NCBI GenBank assembly: GCA_026874595.1 | Contig: CM049322.1 | Span: forward strand, 57,412,386 to 57,476,385 | Direction: 5' to 3' | Source: Sipunculus nudus | Taxonomy: Eukaryota; Annelida; Sipuncula; Golfingiida; Sipunculidae | Length of the DNA: 64,000 nt | Shown: piece by piece, positions 1 to 11,129 of the stretch | Numbering within the stretch: position 1 is the first letter of the stretch | Layout: the number at the start of each line of letters is the position of its first letter | Notes under the pieces: model-generated | Told to the model about the DNA's origin: nothing | Databases searched by the model: none | What the model saw: the letters and a program-made list of their open reading frames with translations, nothing else | Program-made: the position numbers and the translations under genes

Positions 1-564
1 AGCGTGAATGTTGACACACGGACTCGGGACTTGCACCCGATCTCTCTCAGGTATGGCGATTGTAACACTGGTTACATCCGTATTCAGTCCCAAATTATCC
101 AGACGTTTAATGTTTTATAAATATTTGGCTGCAAAGAATATAATTATATTCACTGGTGAAAGTAATATTTGTGTTGTTTTTAGAGATAACAGGGGCACTC
201 CAAGTGACGTTTTCAGATTACCTTTCTGAACTTTATTATCATTTTTCCTCCATCCCGCATGCTATACACACAATAGCCATTGCTCTATTATTTAACATGG
301 CAGCAAAAACTTTAAATTGTTTAAAAAACCATAGAAATTATATTTCCTTATGGACATATTTTCTGAATAACCGCACCTGTTTCTTATGTATGTATGTATT
401 TCTTTTATTAGCGGAGAACATGCATGAATGACCTGTTGCCTAGCGACGCTACAGACATATATAATGACCAAAATTTCAATGAAGCTGCAATATGTTTATG
501 ATGGACGTGTCTCATAATCAGGATTTTATTCACGATAGTTTCCCTTGAAGTTAAAACCCACGAG

Positions 565-568
<4 letters not shown>

Positions 569-610
<42 letters not shown>
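569..610. repeat. (TA)n microsatellite
   Basis: Uninterrupted TA run. The flanking 1-1027 region has no exon that I can support. Confidence 0.95.
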
Positions 611-612
<2 letters not shown>

Positions 613-1027
613 CCTGTTCTGGAAGGCGGCATAAAAAGACTACACACATAAATAATAAAATTATGTTTAATACTTTAACTAGCTATATTTGATAGGCATC
701 ATATATAATTAATTATAGGGATAAGGATCCATAAAACAAAACATTTGGCCTTCATATCATGTTTCAACATTGTATAATTTGAAGAATGAAGAATACAACA
801 AATGTTTCTTTACATAGGTATCATATGGATTGATAATACATGTATATGACAAAGGGACGTAAAATTAATTTTTTAGCAAGCTATAGAATCAGGTATATAC
901 ATCTAGCCTACGCTACATTAACGTAGACTAGCACCCAAATACCCGATGCCCTCAGTACAGCTTATCAGAATGGCTCCTTCAGAGCAGCGAAACATGTTAG
1001 CGCGGGGTACCAGTCTACATTGCTGAC

Positions 1028-1172
1028 CTCGGTCACATGCCGGTCCTCTGTACCCCGGTGAACACCCCTCGTCGCCGCACGATCCGTCTTCTGGTGAACA
1101 CTTCCCGCTCTTACATTTACCGCAGGTCTGTGTACAGTCTGCCCCGTAATGATTGGTAACGCATGCCCTGGT
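1028..1172 (-). CDS. EGF-like exon (SREC/MEGF-type) of a secreted multidomain gene
   Basis: On the minus strand one frame gives a dense cysteine pattern (CTQTCGKCKSGKC, then GSCGDEGC and GYRGPAC). This is the spacing of class F scavenger-receptor/MEGF EGF-like repeats, which are extracellular, disulfide-bonded and usually ligand- or matrix-binding. The exon is bounded by acceptor ...catgtag and donor G|gtcagc, so it starts in phase 0 and ends in phase 1; a second AG 4 bases inside is an alternative acceptor. The CTLD and SRCR exons upstream are on the same strand and could belong to the same gene. An SRCR C-half exon (phase 1 to 0) would be needed to bridge from 2627, and I could not find one. 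The domain call is by cysteine spacing only. Confidence 0.5.
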
Positions 1173-2626
1173 CTACATGTTATAAAGGTAATGTAATGCA
1201 ACAGAATACCAACACGTTACAACAACGGTATTACCACATTTAATTCTCAGTCACACAAAATGTCCATAAAAGGCAACACTCATAAGCCTTTGAAAAATTA
1301 CCGTTTTCCGTTTCTTAAGCTCACTGAAACCATTATTTTCTATATACTAATATTTATGGAAAATGTATATATGATGTATATTTAGCAAGAATCCCAAAGG
1401 AGATGCATTTTGTAATGATATCTCCAGTGTTTATATTCACGATTGTAAAATGCTGAACATATTACAATTGACACATTAAATCTATTGAAATTTACGAAAC
1501 GGCCGCTTGACGGCAAAAATTGTCGATTTACATTCCATGCGTGGTCAATTTAAAAAAAAAACAAAACAAAAAAAAGTGCGAATCATGTTGGTGATTCTGC
1601 TGACTGGCTAAGATAAAAAATAAAAAAAAAAGTGGAGGAAAATAAAAGAAATTATACTCAACGAACCGGGTGGCACGTGACCTGGGTTGACGAATTAGAA
1701 CATTGGAACATGTCGTTTCCCTCATGCACATGCAACTTATGATGACCCAGTCGTTGCAATGGTTAAAACATAGTTCCTTCCACTGAAAGAGCCATCAAAC
1801 TTACTTTGCTTAGAACAAGTATTGCCACCTAGCGGCAAATTATTTAACTAAAGTACGCCTACTTTAAGTGAAAAGAGCTGGCACTGAGTTAGGGCTATCG
1901 GTACATATAATCACGTTTTATTATGAGCGGTTTATTAGTAAACGCAAATACTAATGCAACTTGGCTAATGAGCAGACACAGCCCACGCCCCGCTGCGTTT
2001 TAATGGTAACATGATCCCTGCTACATTCCTCTTTACTTTACTTCGATCAAAGCCGTGTTTACACTACATCCGTATTCTCTTGGGCCTCTTACCGCATCCT
2101 TACAGCATATCCCCATCCTCAACACAACTATACAGAAATCATTGATGAGGTTTTCGCATCAACGATACCGCTGATACTTGAATGCAGAAACGGCATTCGC
2201 CGCTCTATTAGACAAGCATTTAGTTGGTAGCATTGTTGCTTATCTGTTCTTTTGCCGAAACACTTTCAAAGGTTTAATAATGCAAAGAAAGTATTCATAA
2301 ATATGTCACATAAAACATATTACAGTATTATGTTGCCTATCTTTACAATCCCCGCATAAGAGACTGTAGTTTTGTGAATATGACGCAGCTGGATTCGAAT
2401 CTATTCGACTCTCCAATTGCCCAGTCAGGAAATGCTTTAAACCTGTGGTGATATTCCATTCAAGATTGCGTAAGTTATGTTGAGAACACACATGCACATA
2501 GAAACACACACACGAACGGGGATGAAAACATAACCTCCTGGCAGAGGCAAATATTGCCCACTTGCTCCATATTTGTTTACCCAAACTTTACAGAACATTA
2601 TATTATTTTTTTGCCATTGACCTTAC
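1173..2626. other. Probable intron/intergenic DNA
   Basis: I see no convincing exon here. The stretch holds A-rich tracts near 1550-1640 and otherwise unique AT-rich sequence. An SRCR C-half exon would be expected here if the flanking exons form one gene, but none was recognised. Confidence 0.5.
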
Positions 2627-2804
2627 CTTCATTGAGTGAGTATCTATAGACGTGGTGAGGGATTTTACTGAGCTGTCGACAGGCCACCTCGCTGTTACTG
2701 ACACTGAAGTTACCGTCACACACGTACAGCCAGCGGTTCTCGTGCCAAATCTGTAAATACCCCCGGCGGACGGCCAGCAGGGACTTAGACCCCGCCAACG
2801 GGTA
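2627..2804 (-). CDS. SRCR domain exon, N-terminal half
   Basis: The minus-strand frame reads VRRGYLQIWHENRWLYVCDG and then a segment ending VACRQLS. This matches the first half of a scavenger receptor cysteine-rich domain (VRL..G.vEv...w.tVCdd...n.A.VvCrqLg). The acceptor is ctttag|TACCCG and the donor GAAG|gtaagg is strong. The exon is 178 nt, phase 0 to phase 1. Its start phase matches the end phase of the SRCR exon at 3646-3767, so the two can be spliced as the end of one SRCR domain and the start of the next. SRCR proteins are extracellular or membrane-bound pattern-recognition or adhesion proteins. Only half a domain is visible, and the next exon was not found. Confidence 0.65.
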
Positions 2805-3084
2805 CTAAAGACAAGATGAAGGGATGGAAAAAATACCTCATGTTAACTGTAGAGATAAACCCACTTCATGACAAGGCGAGAAACTGCAATTACCCACATC
2901 CCATAATCCTATACACTCAGTCACGTCAACTCGTTTATAAAAGAACCAATTTTTTTATTTAAAAGGGAGGAAAACACGATGACCTGTATGATCCACACGT
3001 GGCTATCCCACAGGAGACCGTGCTATTGGGGTTTCATGTGGGACTGAGATAAGCTCCACTCCGAGCCCACTGCACATATCCCTA

Positions 3085-3180
3085 TATGTATACCACTATT
3101 GTGACGTCACATTGCTAGTCCCGATGAAGATGTGCTAATACACAGAGGAGTTAGGGAGACCCGTTTCTTTGTATTCAATG
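3085..3180 (+). repeat. Diverged relic of the 305-bp tRNA-like array unit, tRNA body deleted
   Basis: This stretch aligns with the 5' flank of the array unit in tRNA-sense orientation: tatgtat...acca, the palindrome GTGACGTCAC, a variant of the following segment, then gtgct.atacacagagg and a G-rich run. At the point where the tRNA-like body should start (after gggagaccc) it jumps to gtttctttgtattc, which corresponds to the unit's terminator and 3' flank. The tRNA-like core is therefore missing. The intact unit has GATCC on both sides of the core, so a short-repeat deletion would produce this product. Confidence 0.55.
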
Positions 3181-3645
3181 AACTAGCATAGCTTTTCATA
3201 CATCTCTAAATATATTTGCATGAAATTTCTCAGGCGTCTGTTAAAAGATTGTTGACACCATCCCACAATTTACACAAAAACCTGCACAGGGTCGTCCAGG
3301 AAGCATGTGTTTAAGGTTCTGGAAATAACCAGTCTTTTTTTTTTACAAATAAGGCCACTGTGAAGTACCTTATGGTCAGTACGGAGAACCCTTTTCGTTA
3401 GGTTTGTTATTATTATGACTATTAGCAGTAGTAGCAGTGGTAATAGTGGTAGTTAAAGTTATGTAGTAGCAATATTGCTTTCCTTATGGGCGAAAGTTAT
3501 TACCTTAAATTAATGTAGTCAATCAAAGATTAACAAAGTGACGAATATATAATTTATTGTCCTTATTTAAGTACGAATATTCTCAAAGAAAACGATAACA
3601 GAACTATAGGTGAACATTATGTCACCTTATATCGTTTATACCTAC

Positions 3646-3767
3646 CTCTCTATGGGAATAGGCGCACGTGAGCTTGACGATCTCCGAGGCACCGCAGGTA
3701 CCGAACTCCCACGCCCCGTGAGAGCAATCATCAAGCCTGTGTTCATCACCGTTACACGACATGTTGC
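3646..3767 (-). CDS. SRCR domain exon, C-terminal half
   Basis: The minus-strand frame reads CNGDEHRLDDCSHGAW and continues with two further cysteines, ending near KLTCAYSHRE. This is the second half of an SRCR domain (C.G.E..L.dC.h..w....C......v.C). The acceptor is ctgaag|GC and the donor GAGAG|gtaggt; the exon is 122 nt, phase 1 to phase 0. Phase 1 at its start is compatible with the end of the CTLD exon at 5638, and phase 0 at its end with the SRCR exon at 2804. No N-half exon for this particular SRCR was found between 3768 and 5637, so either it is missed or the gene structure is unusual. Confidence 0.65.
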
Positions 3768-4430
3768 CTTCAGAAAGAAAAACATGTCCGTCCTTAGAAC
3801 ATGTGTCAGGTCTTTGTTTATTATTATAGTTCCGGCAGGAGACACATTTTTTAACCGATTTCGCTTACATTTTGTGTTTGGTGTGTGCATGGGGGATTGG
3901 AGGTTAAGAAACTAAACAGCAGTCAGTTATGTTCGGGAGGTAACTTGGATTACACTAATCTCGCTGTGCGTATACGCCTCTGTTGTTCCACATCTCCTTT
4001 GGATTAACCGCTGCTTTTTCTAGGTTTTCGGGGATTCCATGAGAGGGTTGGCAATGGAAAGAGAGTTGTAATTAGATCTTTGAGACCGCAGTATCGCATT
4101 GTGCACGGAACCAATGAGAGCGGGTTGTTACGGGTTTCAGAATTGGGGTTGGTTGCACAATACCATGCTCACTTTTGTTCAATATTTTGACATTTTCAAT
4201 ATTTTTTTCGTTTTTATGGTTCTTTTCCTTTGTGATACAATGAAGTTTGTCTACTAAGACCAAGGCCAGAATTGACATACACTTATAGTCGGGGCGCCTT
4301 AGGTCTGGTAAGCTGAACTAACTTCTGATTAAAAAAGGCAACTTTTGACCATTTCATGACATTGTATTTATATGTAAAATTTAACTGTATACACAATTTG
4401 AGCATGAAACTGGACTTATTATATTTATAT

Positions 4431-4435
4431 ATATG

Positions 4436-4475
<40 letters not shown>
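4431..4475. repeat. (TA)n microsatellite
   Basis: Uninterrupted TA dinucleotides, followed by GA-rich sequence to about 4513. Confidence 0.95.
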
Positions 4476-4478
<3 letters not shown>

Positions 4479-4697
4479 ATAGAGAGAGTAGAGGAAAGAG
4501 AGAGAGAGAGAGTAAAGAAAGATATGAGTTGCCAATAGCTAGTTCATGGCAAAGAGTAATTGAACATGAATACACAGAATCCTTCCATCTGCCGGTGATC
4601 AAACCACCGGCCACAAAAAACTCATTTTTAATCCAGTCTGACCGGCGTTGAACCCACTCTTCTGTATATGAATGTTCCATTTCTCCTCCTCAAGCCA

Positions 4698-4732
4698 CCC
4701 CCCCCCCCCCCCTCTCTCTCTGTCTCTGTCTA

Positions 4733-4771
<39 letters not shown>

Positions 4772-4795
4772 TTCTCTCTCTCTCTGTCCCTCTCT
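4698..4795. repeat. Poly-C followed by (CT)n tract
   Basis: About 15 C residues and then a CT-rich run with occasional interruptions. This is a strongly strand-asymmetric homopyrimidine tract. Confidence 0.95.
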
Positions 4796-5637
4796 ATGAC
4801 TGGTTCTCCTACAGATAAGATACAAGGCAAAACTGCAGGGCAATAATAGTTTCCAGCACAATGCTATTCCTTCATAGACTTCTGTGCTGGCGACGGTCGA
4901 AGAACAATTCATTAGTTATATAATTTACCGGCAGGTGGCAGTACCTGTTTCATGTATAACAATGTAGCCATAAAAAAAACTATGATACGCCTGACCTGAT
5001 TTCTAGTCTAATCTTTATCGTGATCTGCCATGAACCTGTTTTTTGGTGATTATATGTCATATTTTGGTAGGGTAATTTGTAATCATTAATTATTTAACAT
5101 GGAGTGTACATATAGCAGTGACAACCGGAGAATACCATGTACGGACCACTAATGATACAACCTATTCTCTCAACTACGCCGGGGATCGAATCTGGGAGAG
5201 AGACGAGTGTTTGCTCCTCGCCTGTTCCGGTCCTCAGGTTCTCCTTACCTCATTCACTACGCTTTGACCTTTTAGAATCAGTTCGGAAAAGTCAAAAAAG
5301 GCCTCACTCACACCTCCTTGGGCGTCTTCAAGGGATGACCTAAAACCCTGAACGGAACGGAACATGAAACGGGGAAAAGGGGCCTAATTTACAGAACGGA
5401 CCGGAAAAAAGACATAAAAAGTGTCATAACTTTTATATGGGTGAATGTTTCATGACACAATTTATAGGTATAAACGTATTTCGAAATGTGCGATTTGTTA
5501 AATTTTTATTTTAGCCGCTGTTCCGCATTCCCTTTCTTAGGCCAGCCCCCGAAGCCCCCGAGGGGTGTTAGTAATGCCTTTTGATTTGACCTTGCCGAAC
5601 TGATTTAAAAAGGCCGAGGCGTAGTGAATGTCCTTAC

Positions 5638-5779
5638 CTCTGATCGTATCTCTGGAACAGATGAACTGTAGAGCTTGATCACACGGTGAGTCATTCCACC
5701 GTCCATCCCGTCTGATAGTGACACAGTCTTCCTCGTTCTGGTTATTCGGTTCATTTGTTGACCAGTTTGTATAATTAAC
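5638..5779 (-). CDS. C-type lectin-like domain exon, C-terminal half (EPN, WND)
   Basis: The frame reads NYTNWSTNEPNNQNEEDC, then a GRWNDSPC segment and a QFIC ending. It carries EPN, the motif classically linked to mannose-type ligand selection, followed by the WND calcium-site motif and the closing cysteines of the CTLD long loop. The acceptor is gttag|GTT and the donor CAGAG|gtaagg; the exon is 142 nt, phase 0 to phase 1. Its start joins in frame to the exon ending at 6871 to give a complete long-loop region. The product would be an extracellular carbohydrate-binding module. It lies upstream of SRCR exons on the same strand, which suggests a CTLD-SRCR mosaic protein. Confidence 0.75.
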
Positions 5780-6750
5780 CTAACAGATCAAACAAGAAAC
5801 AGTTAAACGCATGCACACTCACAAGTCTCATCCAAGTCTTCCAAAATACTAACGATTACATAAGTACTATGTATGGTAAATTTTTTCGCAGTCCTCAGGT
5901 TCGAATCTGACATTTTTTTGTTACACGTAAACGATGTCACACCTCCACCCATCGTCCTCACAGAAACATAGATATAAGTACTGCTGGTTTAAGGATGTGC
6001 CTCTGTCTATTAAAACATACGCTTTCAGTTGAATATAGCATGTTTGTTTTTTTGTGTCTTATTTCAAAATAGCCTTGCAGACACGTTGTGCAAATGTATT
6101 ATTTATCATTTATTGTCTGTATGTGGTTTTCTTGATAAAATCTTGATCACGAGAACCCGTATTGGTGTGTCTTTGGTTTTGTTTGTATTATCTTTGGTTA
6201 TGTTGAGTTCCTGTATAGTTTAATAATACTTTATGAACGCATGTGTCTGGCAACTTTACTAATACAACTGATAAATCCATCAGCTCTCTTCCATAGTCTG
6301 TCTTTTTTCCGTTTTAAGCTAAGAATGACAAGCAAAAAATTGATTTTGGCCATTTTAAGCCAATAAGATAACTAAGTACATCACACCAATGAGATCGATG
6401 GTCTCATTTTCCATCCACAGGCTGTCTTGCGTTGAGCCTGCAGAAGGGGTACTACTATCAGTCTGGGCACATATATGATTTATGAACTTCGCAAGGATGA
6501 GTTCCCATTCTTATAAACATGGTATAAACACAACACATCTTGATAAAATAAAAAAAATGATAAACTAGATATATGCAGTCGTCATGCGCCAAATGGAAGA
6601 CTCTAAGTTTTGAGAAATAATCATATTATAAATCTATTTCAAACAGAAAAAAAAAGAAGAAAAAATTAATAAAAATTAAAGTCAGAAAAAATAATCTTTG
6701 TTTTTGTCCTAAGTGGTGACTAAACATATCTATACTCAAAACATTTTACA

Positions 6751-6753
<3 letters not shown>

Positions 6754-6797
<44 letters not shown>
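6754..6797. repeat. (TA)n microsatellite
   Basis: TA run lying in the inferred intron between the CTLD exons at 6871-7031 and 5638-5779. Confidence 0.95.
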
Positions 6798-6799
<2 letters not shown>

Positions 6800-6870
6800 A
6801 AATAAACTGGTTAATTCATATAAGCCGGTGCGTCTTTAGGGGGAGTCTCAAGTATACAAAATTATCGTAC

Positions 6871-7031
6871 CCTCTCATTGGAGTCGTACAGGAACACACC
6901 TTCAGTCTCTCTGTCGTTTGCCAGGATCCAGGCGTCCGTGCTCGACACGAATGTTTTGACCAGGTTAGTTGTCGCCTCGTCAGGTATTCTCGCCAAGTCC
7001 CCCCAGTTACGACTGCAGACTTTGCGACCAC
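6871..7031 (-). CDS. C-type lectin-like domain exon, middle part
   Basis: The frame reads GRKVCSRNWGDLARI, then a helix-like segment, DAWILANDRETEGVF and YDSNER. This fits the second cysteine, the GGDLA.I helix 2 motif, the WIG-like strand and the EG.F element of a CTLD. The acceptor is accag|GT and the donor AGG|gtacga; the exon is 161 nt, phase 1 to phase 0. Both ends are phase-compatible with 8003-8074 upstream and 5638-5779 downstream. WILAND in place of the usual WIG..D is a divergent form of the motif. Confidence 0.72.
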
Positions 7032-7341
7032 CTGGTAATATCACAAAAATATTCAAACTGAACTCTTCGTGGAGTGTCGTGAAAGTACATGGAATAAAAG
7101 GATTTGAGTATGAAATGTTGATTGCATTAATGATAAGATCAAGGTTCAGTGGAAGATGTTGATAATGACGTCATGGTTTATCTAAGCAGGTCGGGTATTC
7201 CTAATGTGTTAAAATAGTAATATTTCGCTACATACCATTTTCTTAAGGCGGGTTCTGGTGACCAGGGGTGGATTGTGAGTTCGAAGGAAAGATGTGATTG
7301 TTCACCGTCAGCTCCAACGGTAACATTCTGCAGGCTTAATT

Positions 7342-7366
7342 GGGGGGGGGGGGGGGGGGGGGGGGG
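7342..7366. repeat. Poly-G tract
   Basis: A run of about 25 G residues on the plus strand, a possible G-quadruplex former and a likely sequencing or assembly weak spot. Confidence 0.95.
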
Positions 7367-8002
7367 TCTGTGACCCACAGTCGCGTTTCCCTCAGAAATG
7401 AGTGCGCCTTTCGTTGGTTCATTGATGATTGTAATTTTACACCCGAATGCATAAAAAACTACGATCAGAGCCATGTTAATGTTTATTCAGGTTTCTAGGG
7501 TACTGACAAGGGGTAGTTTGCAAATTAAGCCAAGGCCATTGGTCTCTTTAGCTATATGATATTAAACAGCAAACATAAAAAGTGCAGAGGAAGTTCATCC
7601 ATCTTTAGAAATGATTGGTCCTGTTCTGGTTGCTATACAAAATACCATGTGTTGGTAAGAATATTTCATTCTATTATATGATAACCATAATATCCATATG
7701 TGTATAATCTGTATGTTTTATGATTAAACTTGAGTTAAGATTTTTGGGTGTCTATATATATATATAGGGGCTAATTCCGACTTGCTCTATCAATGAAACC
7801 TAGTACCATAATAATCTAAACGTGTATTTTTTATCAATAGGAACCCACGAGTTCAACAAAAATAAAAACCGCTTGAACAAATCTGAATCTGCAGTATTCT
7901 CGGTTGACCAGCAGACTTCCACACTGGCACAACAACATAACAAGATCCCAACATAGATTACAGCACTCTGTATGTATAACAAGATGGTAAACTAAAACAT
8001 GC

Positions 8003-8074
8003 CTTCCCAGCTCATCCCGTACCGCATTTCCCGGAGACACATCTTTCCATTTCCGTGCCACGGAGACGAGCATT
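8003..8074 (-). CDS. C-type lectin-like domain exon, N-terminal part, with apparent GC donor
   Basis: The frame reads CSSPWHGNGKMCLREM and then YGMSWEG, which continues into GRKVC of the exon at 7031. Together they form the usual CTLD start (C..gW...g..Cy....msW..a...C). The acceptor is gtttcag|AA. The exon has 72 nt in phase 1 to phase 1, exactly what the next exon needs. The end that preserves the frame is GGAAG|gcatgt, a GC rather than GT donor. GC-AG introns are a known minor class, but an error or pseudogene is also possible. Neighbouring same-strand exons support the call. Confidence 0.55.
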
Positions 8075-8117
8075 CTGAAACACACATTTGTTTAAATTGA
8101 ACCAAGAAATTACATTT

Positions 8118-8120
<3 letters not shown>

Positions 8121-8210
<90 letters not shown>
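8121..8210. repeat. (CT)n-(TA)n compound microsatellite
   Basis: About 26 CT units followed by about 17 TA units and a short taata tail, immediately 5' of a SINE-like element. Confidence 0.95.
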
Positions 8211-8211
<1 letters not shown>

Positions 8212-8217
8212 ATATAA

Positions 8218-8560
8218 TATAAACGAATGGTTAGGACGCTTAACTGGTGACAGCAAGACTGTGGGTTCGCGTCCCGTTCTGACCTCCGTCTGCGCTAAGA
8301 CTCCTAGTTAAAGTCTTTATCACAAGGGTGCGCTCTCTCCACCCAGGAGTGAATAGGTACTGGTAATGGGCATCAGGCAAATGTAGAACGCATACCTTCT
8401 AGCACCTGCTTTAGCTGCCTAAGTTGTATGCTGCCCAGGGAGCTGAGAAAAAGCTTCACAAATGAAAGGCCTGGAAGACTAGGAAGATAACAGTGTAAAG
8501 TCGTCTGAGATAGACATCGTCGGTGATGTCAAACTATAAACCCCAACCTTTACCTTTATA
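8218..8560 (+). mobile_element. tRNA-headed SINE-like element with conserved central domain
   Basis: The 5' part resembles a tRNA-derived head: ggttaggacgctt is a degenerate A-box region and tgggttcgcgtccc is a B-box-like segment. It is followed by a central stretch containing ctctccacccaggagtgaat and aggtactggtaatgggcat. That central block resembles the conserved domains shared by widely distributed metazoan SINEs (the Nin-DC/Meta-SINE type). I recognise it from general pattern, not from a search. The element ends near a gaaggcctggaag segment; I could not define its 3' end or a target-site duplication. It lies on the opposite strand to the nearby lectin exons. Confidence 0.55.
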
Positions 8561-11080
8561 TAGCTGGCCCTTACACTTCATGTCAATCAAAACAAACATA
8601 TGTCAAAAGTGAAGTCAAAACGGTTTTTTTTTGGTGAGATTAGATAGATCAGACAGATCAGACTGATCAGAAAAAATAGACAGATGAGATAGATGAGATA
8701 AATTAGATTAGACAGACAGACAGACAGATAACGTATATGTTTTTACTTATATAGCTACATATATTGTCATTTTAGTTTCTTTTTATATTTCCGAATGTCT
8801 GACATTAAATCTGGCACAAAGTGTCTCATAACGTATCGTCAAGTTGATAATGATATTGATTTTATTTTAAAACTAGAATATGATCCCGGCTATACCAGAT
8901 GTACAGATCTTGTATGGGCTTCCCTGAAAAGCGTAAAAAAAAAATACTATAATTTGAGAATCGGGCGTGGTCCAAGAAAGGCGTTATACCGGGTTATACT
9001 TGGAGGTTACTTGTCCCCTTGCCACCAGGCTCCTTCCATCGATACATTCTCGTTTGGACGCTCTCGCCGGAGAACTTTCTTTTCTCTTCCTAGCGCCCTT
9101 ATTATCAAATACAGGTTCATTTTTCTGAGTTTCTGGAAACGTCTTCCGCGGCTGTAATTTTGCAACAGTTCGCTTGTCGATTGTTATTAATTATAAATTC
9201 AAGGGCGTAGCTTCACCTAGCACAATGACCTGACACTCGACCCAGTACTTTTATGTTGGCTGATGCACCACGTGACCAGTTTCCAAGTTATGTTATTCAT
9301 GATGTCACAGCAAGACTTTACTGGGGCTGTAAGTTAAAGATCCGGTTTTATTGCTGTTTTATTTTATGAGAGATTTCAACGCGATGGACCCTAGAGTATT
9401 AAAGCGAATCTATAAACCAGAAGATTATAAACAAGGATTTATACCGGCCATAAAATTTATACTTGATGAATCAGCAGACAATAGCTACGTCTCTTGGGTT
9501 AACTGTAGGCAAAACATATATGTAACTTTCACCTGCTATGCTCACAATGATATCTGTTTTGTTCATATTTCGCAATTATTGGTGCCCCATGTTTGGCTTT
9601 ACTTAACCTTGCTTGCATTACAGGCAAGGTATGACTCAGACAATCATTCAAACCATGAATGGTTACTTGGTAACAAATGTCAGGTAAGATATACATGGTA
9701 TTATTTTAGGGATATTTAAGGATATTTATTTGGTTTATATGCTGTGGAGGGAAGCAGGAACAATAATTAGCGCAAAAATAAGCAACAATAATGAGCTAAT
9801 AATTGAGCAACAAGAATGTGTTTTACAGTTTTACAGTTATGTTTTACGATGAGTTACATGCAAGAGCCTATTTTGATATCTGACGTCTATTATAAAAAAA
9901 GGAATCCATTGATTATTTTATTAAATAGGCAAAAACGCTGATGCAACAGCACAGAGTCTGTTCGTTTAGTTTATATCCCAGTGTTTATAACATGTGGAGT
10001 ATCCCACTAAAATAATACAAATACATTCAACAAGGGCATCTGACAGCAAGCAAGATGCACAAAAGCTTTGCAATGAGCGCATTGCAGCTAGCCAACCACA
10101 GCCGACCTAGGTCACATGACATTCCATTTTCAACATTACTATGTTTACTAACAGTTTCTGGATTACCAAGCTCATACATTCGTCAAAGAAACGTGATACG
10201 AACTTTTCGGGGAAAATATATAGAGTTCATTTAAATGTGCGGAGAGTAAGCAAGGAATCACAGACGTTCTATAAAGGTTCCGTGTAAATAGCTGGCTTTT
10301 ATAACAAATACAGTCAAACCTGGATTTTAAAGTAAAAATAAACTGATCTAAAATGTCAGTCGTATACCTAATTGAGGTATTCCCGGTCTTTCCTAGTTGG
10401 CTTTCGCTTGATGAACGATCCAATCAAGTTATTATGTAGCTTGTCAAAAAATGGAACGGAAATGATTTCAGTAATGTCTGCAACGTTGGCTTGTCTGAAA
10501 GGGAGACTCGGTCGAGTAAACGCATGCTCATTTGCCAGTCTTGTGTAATTTATGTGACCGATGTACTGAGAATGAGCCGTCGGTAGTCATGGATACATTC
10601 TTTGTTTGCATGCGAAGTATAAACCAAAGACGTATGTAACATCTGACGATAGTGAGGATGTGTGAGGCAACTGGGGTGGGGTATCTTTCCATATTGTTTT
10701 GTCTTTTAATCATTTTAAACATGTTCTCGTCAATAATTATATATATATATATATAATTATATATATATTTATACGTACTAATCCATTGTGCCTTTACCTG
10801 CGCTGACAGAGTTAATGCAAGGTGTCTGTACACACATGCGTGGTTCAGAAAGAGAAACATAGAACAGTAGACAGGACCCTGTCACGGGCTAATGACATCT
10901 TTATCGATGTAGTGGGTATTCTTGTTTTATAGTGGATTACCACTCAAAATGAAGACTTACTGGCCATGACCTCTGCTATGGAAGATGGTCCAGCGTCAGA
11001 TTGAATAAAGGCATATTCTTTTTCAAATGTTGTCTTCTACATGGGATATAAATTTGTTAAAATAGTTTTCCTCAATGACC
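8561..11080. other. Mostly unannotated DNA with one weak plus-strand exon pair
   Basis: The region contains a short GACA/GATA tract near 8640-8730, a TA run at 10738-10769 and unique AT-rich sequence. On the plus strand a frame from about 9370 (MDPRVLKRIYKPEDYK...) might be an exon. A 60-nt block at 9624-9683 is bounded by cattacag and gtaaga and stays open. Neither could be identified, so this is noted only as possible. Confidence 0.3.
10738..10769. repeat. (TA)n microsatellite
   Basis: Short TA run with one attat interruption. Confidence 0.9.
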
Positions 11081-11129
11081 AGTGATTGAGGACCTGGATC
11101 CCGAGTTGTACTCGAGCCAAGGACTGAAG

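Larger units (their letters stand above)
3768..5637. other. Intronic/intergenic DNA with microsatellites
   Basis: No convincing exon was seen. The region contains a TA run (4431-4475) leading into a GA-rich tract, a poly-C/CT tract (4698-4795) and unremarkable unique sequence. The short open frames over the TA and CT tracts are low-complexity artefacts. Confidence 0.5.

Noticed and set aside
4568-4650. Possible antisense tRNA-derived element near gttgaacccactc
   Set aside because: Only a weak T-arm-like segment; no A box, no second arm and no match to the array unit flanks.
9351-9719. Possible plus-strand two-exon gene
   Set aside because: The 60-nt block at 9624-9683 has good splice borders, but the first exon's donor is weak and no family could be recognised. 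It is only mentioned under the regional note.
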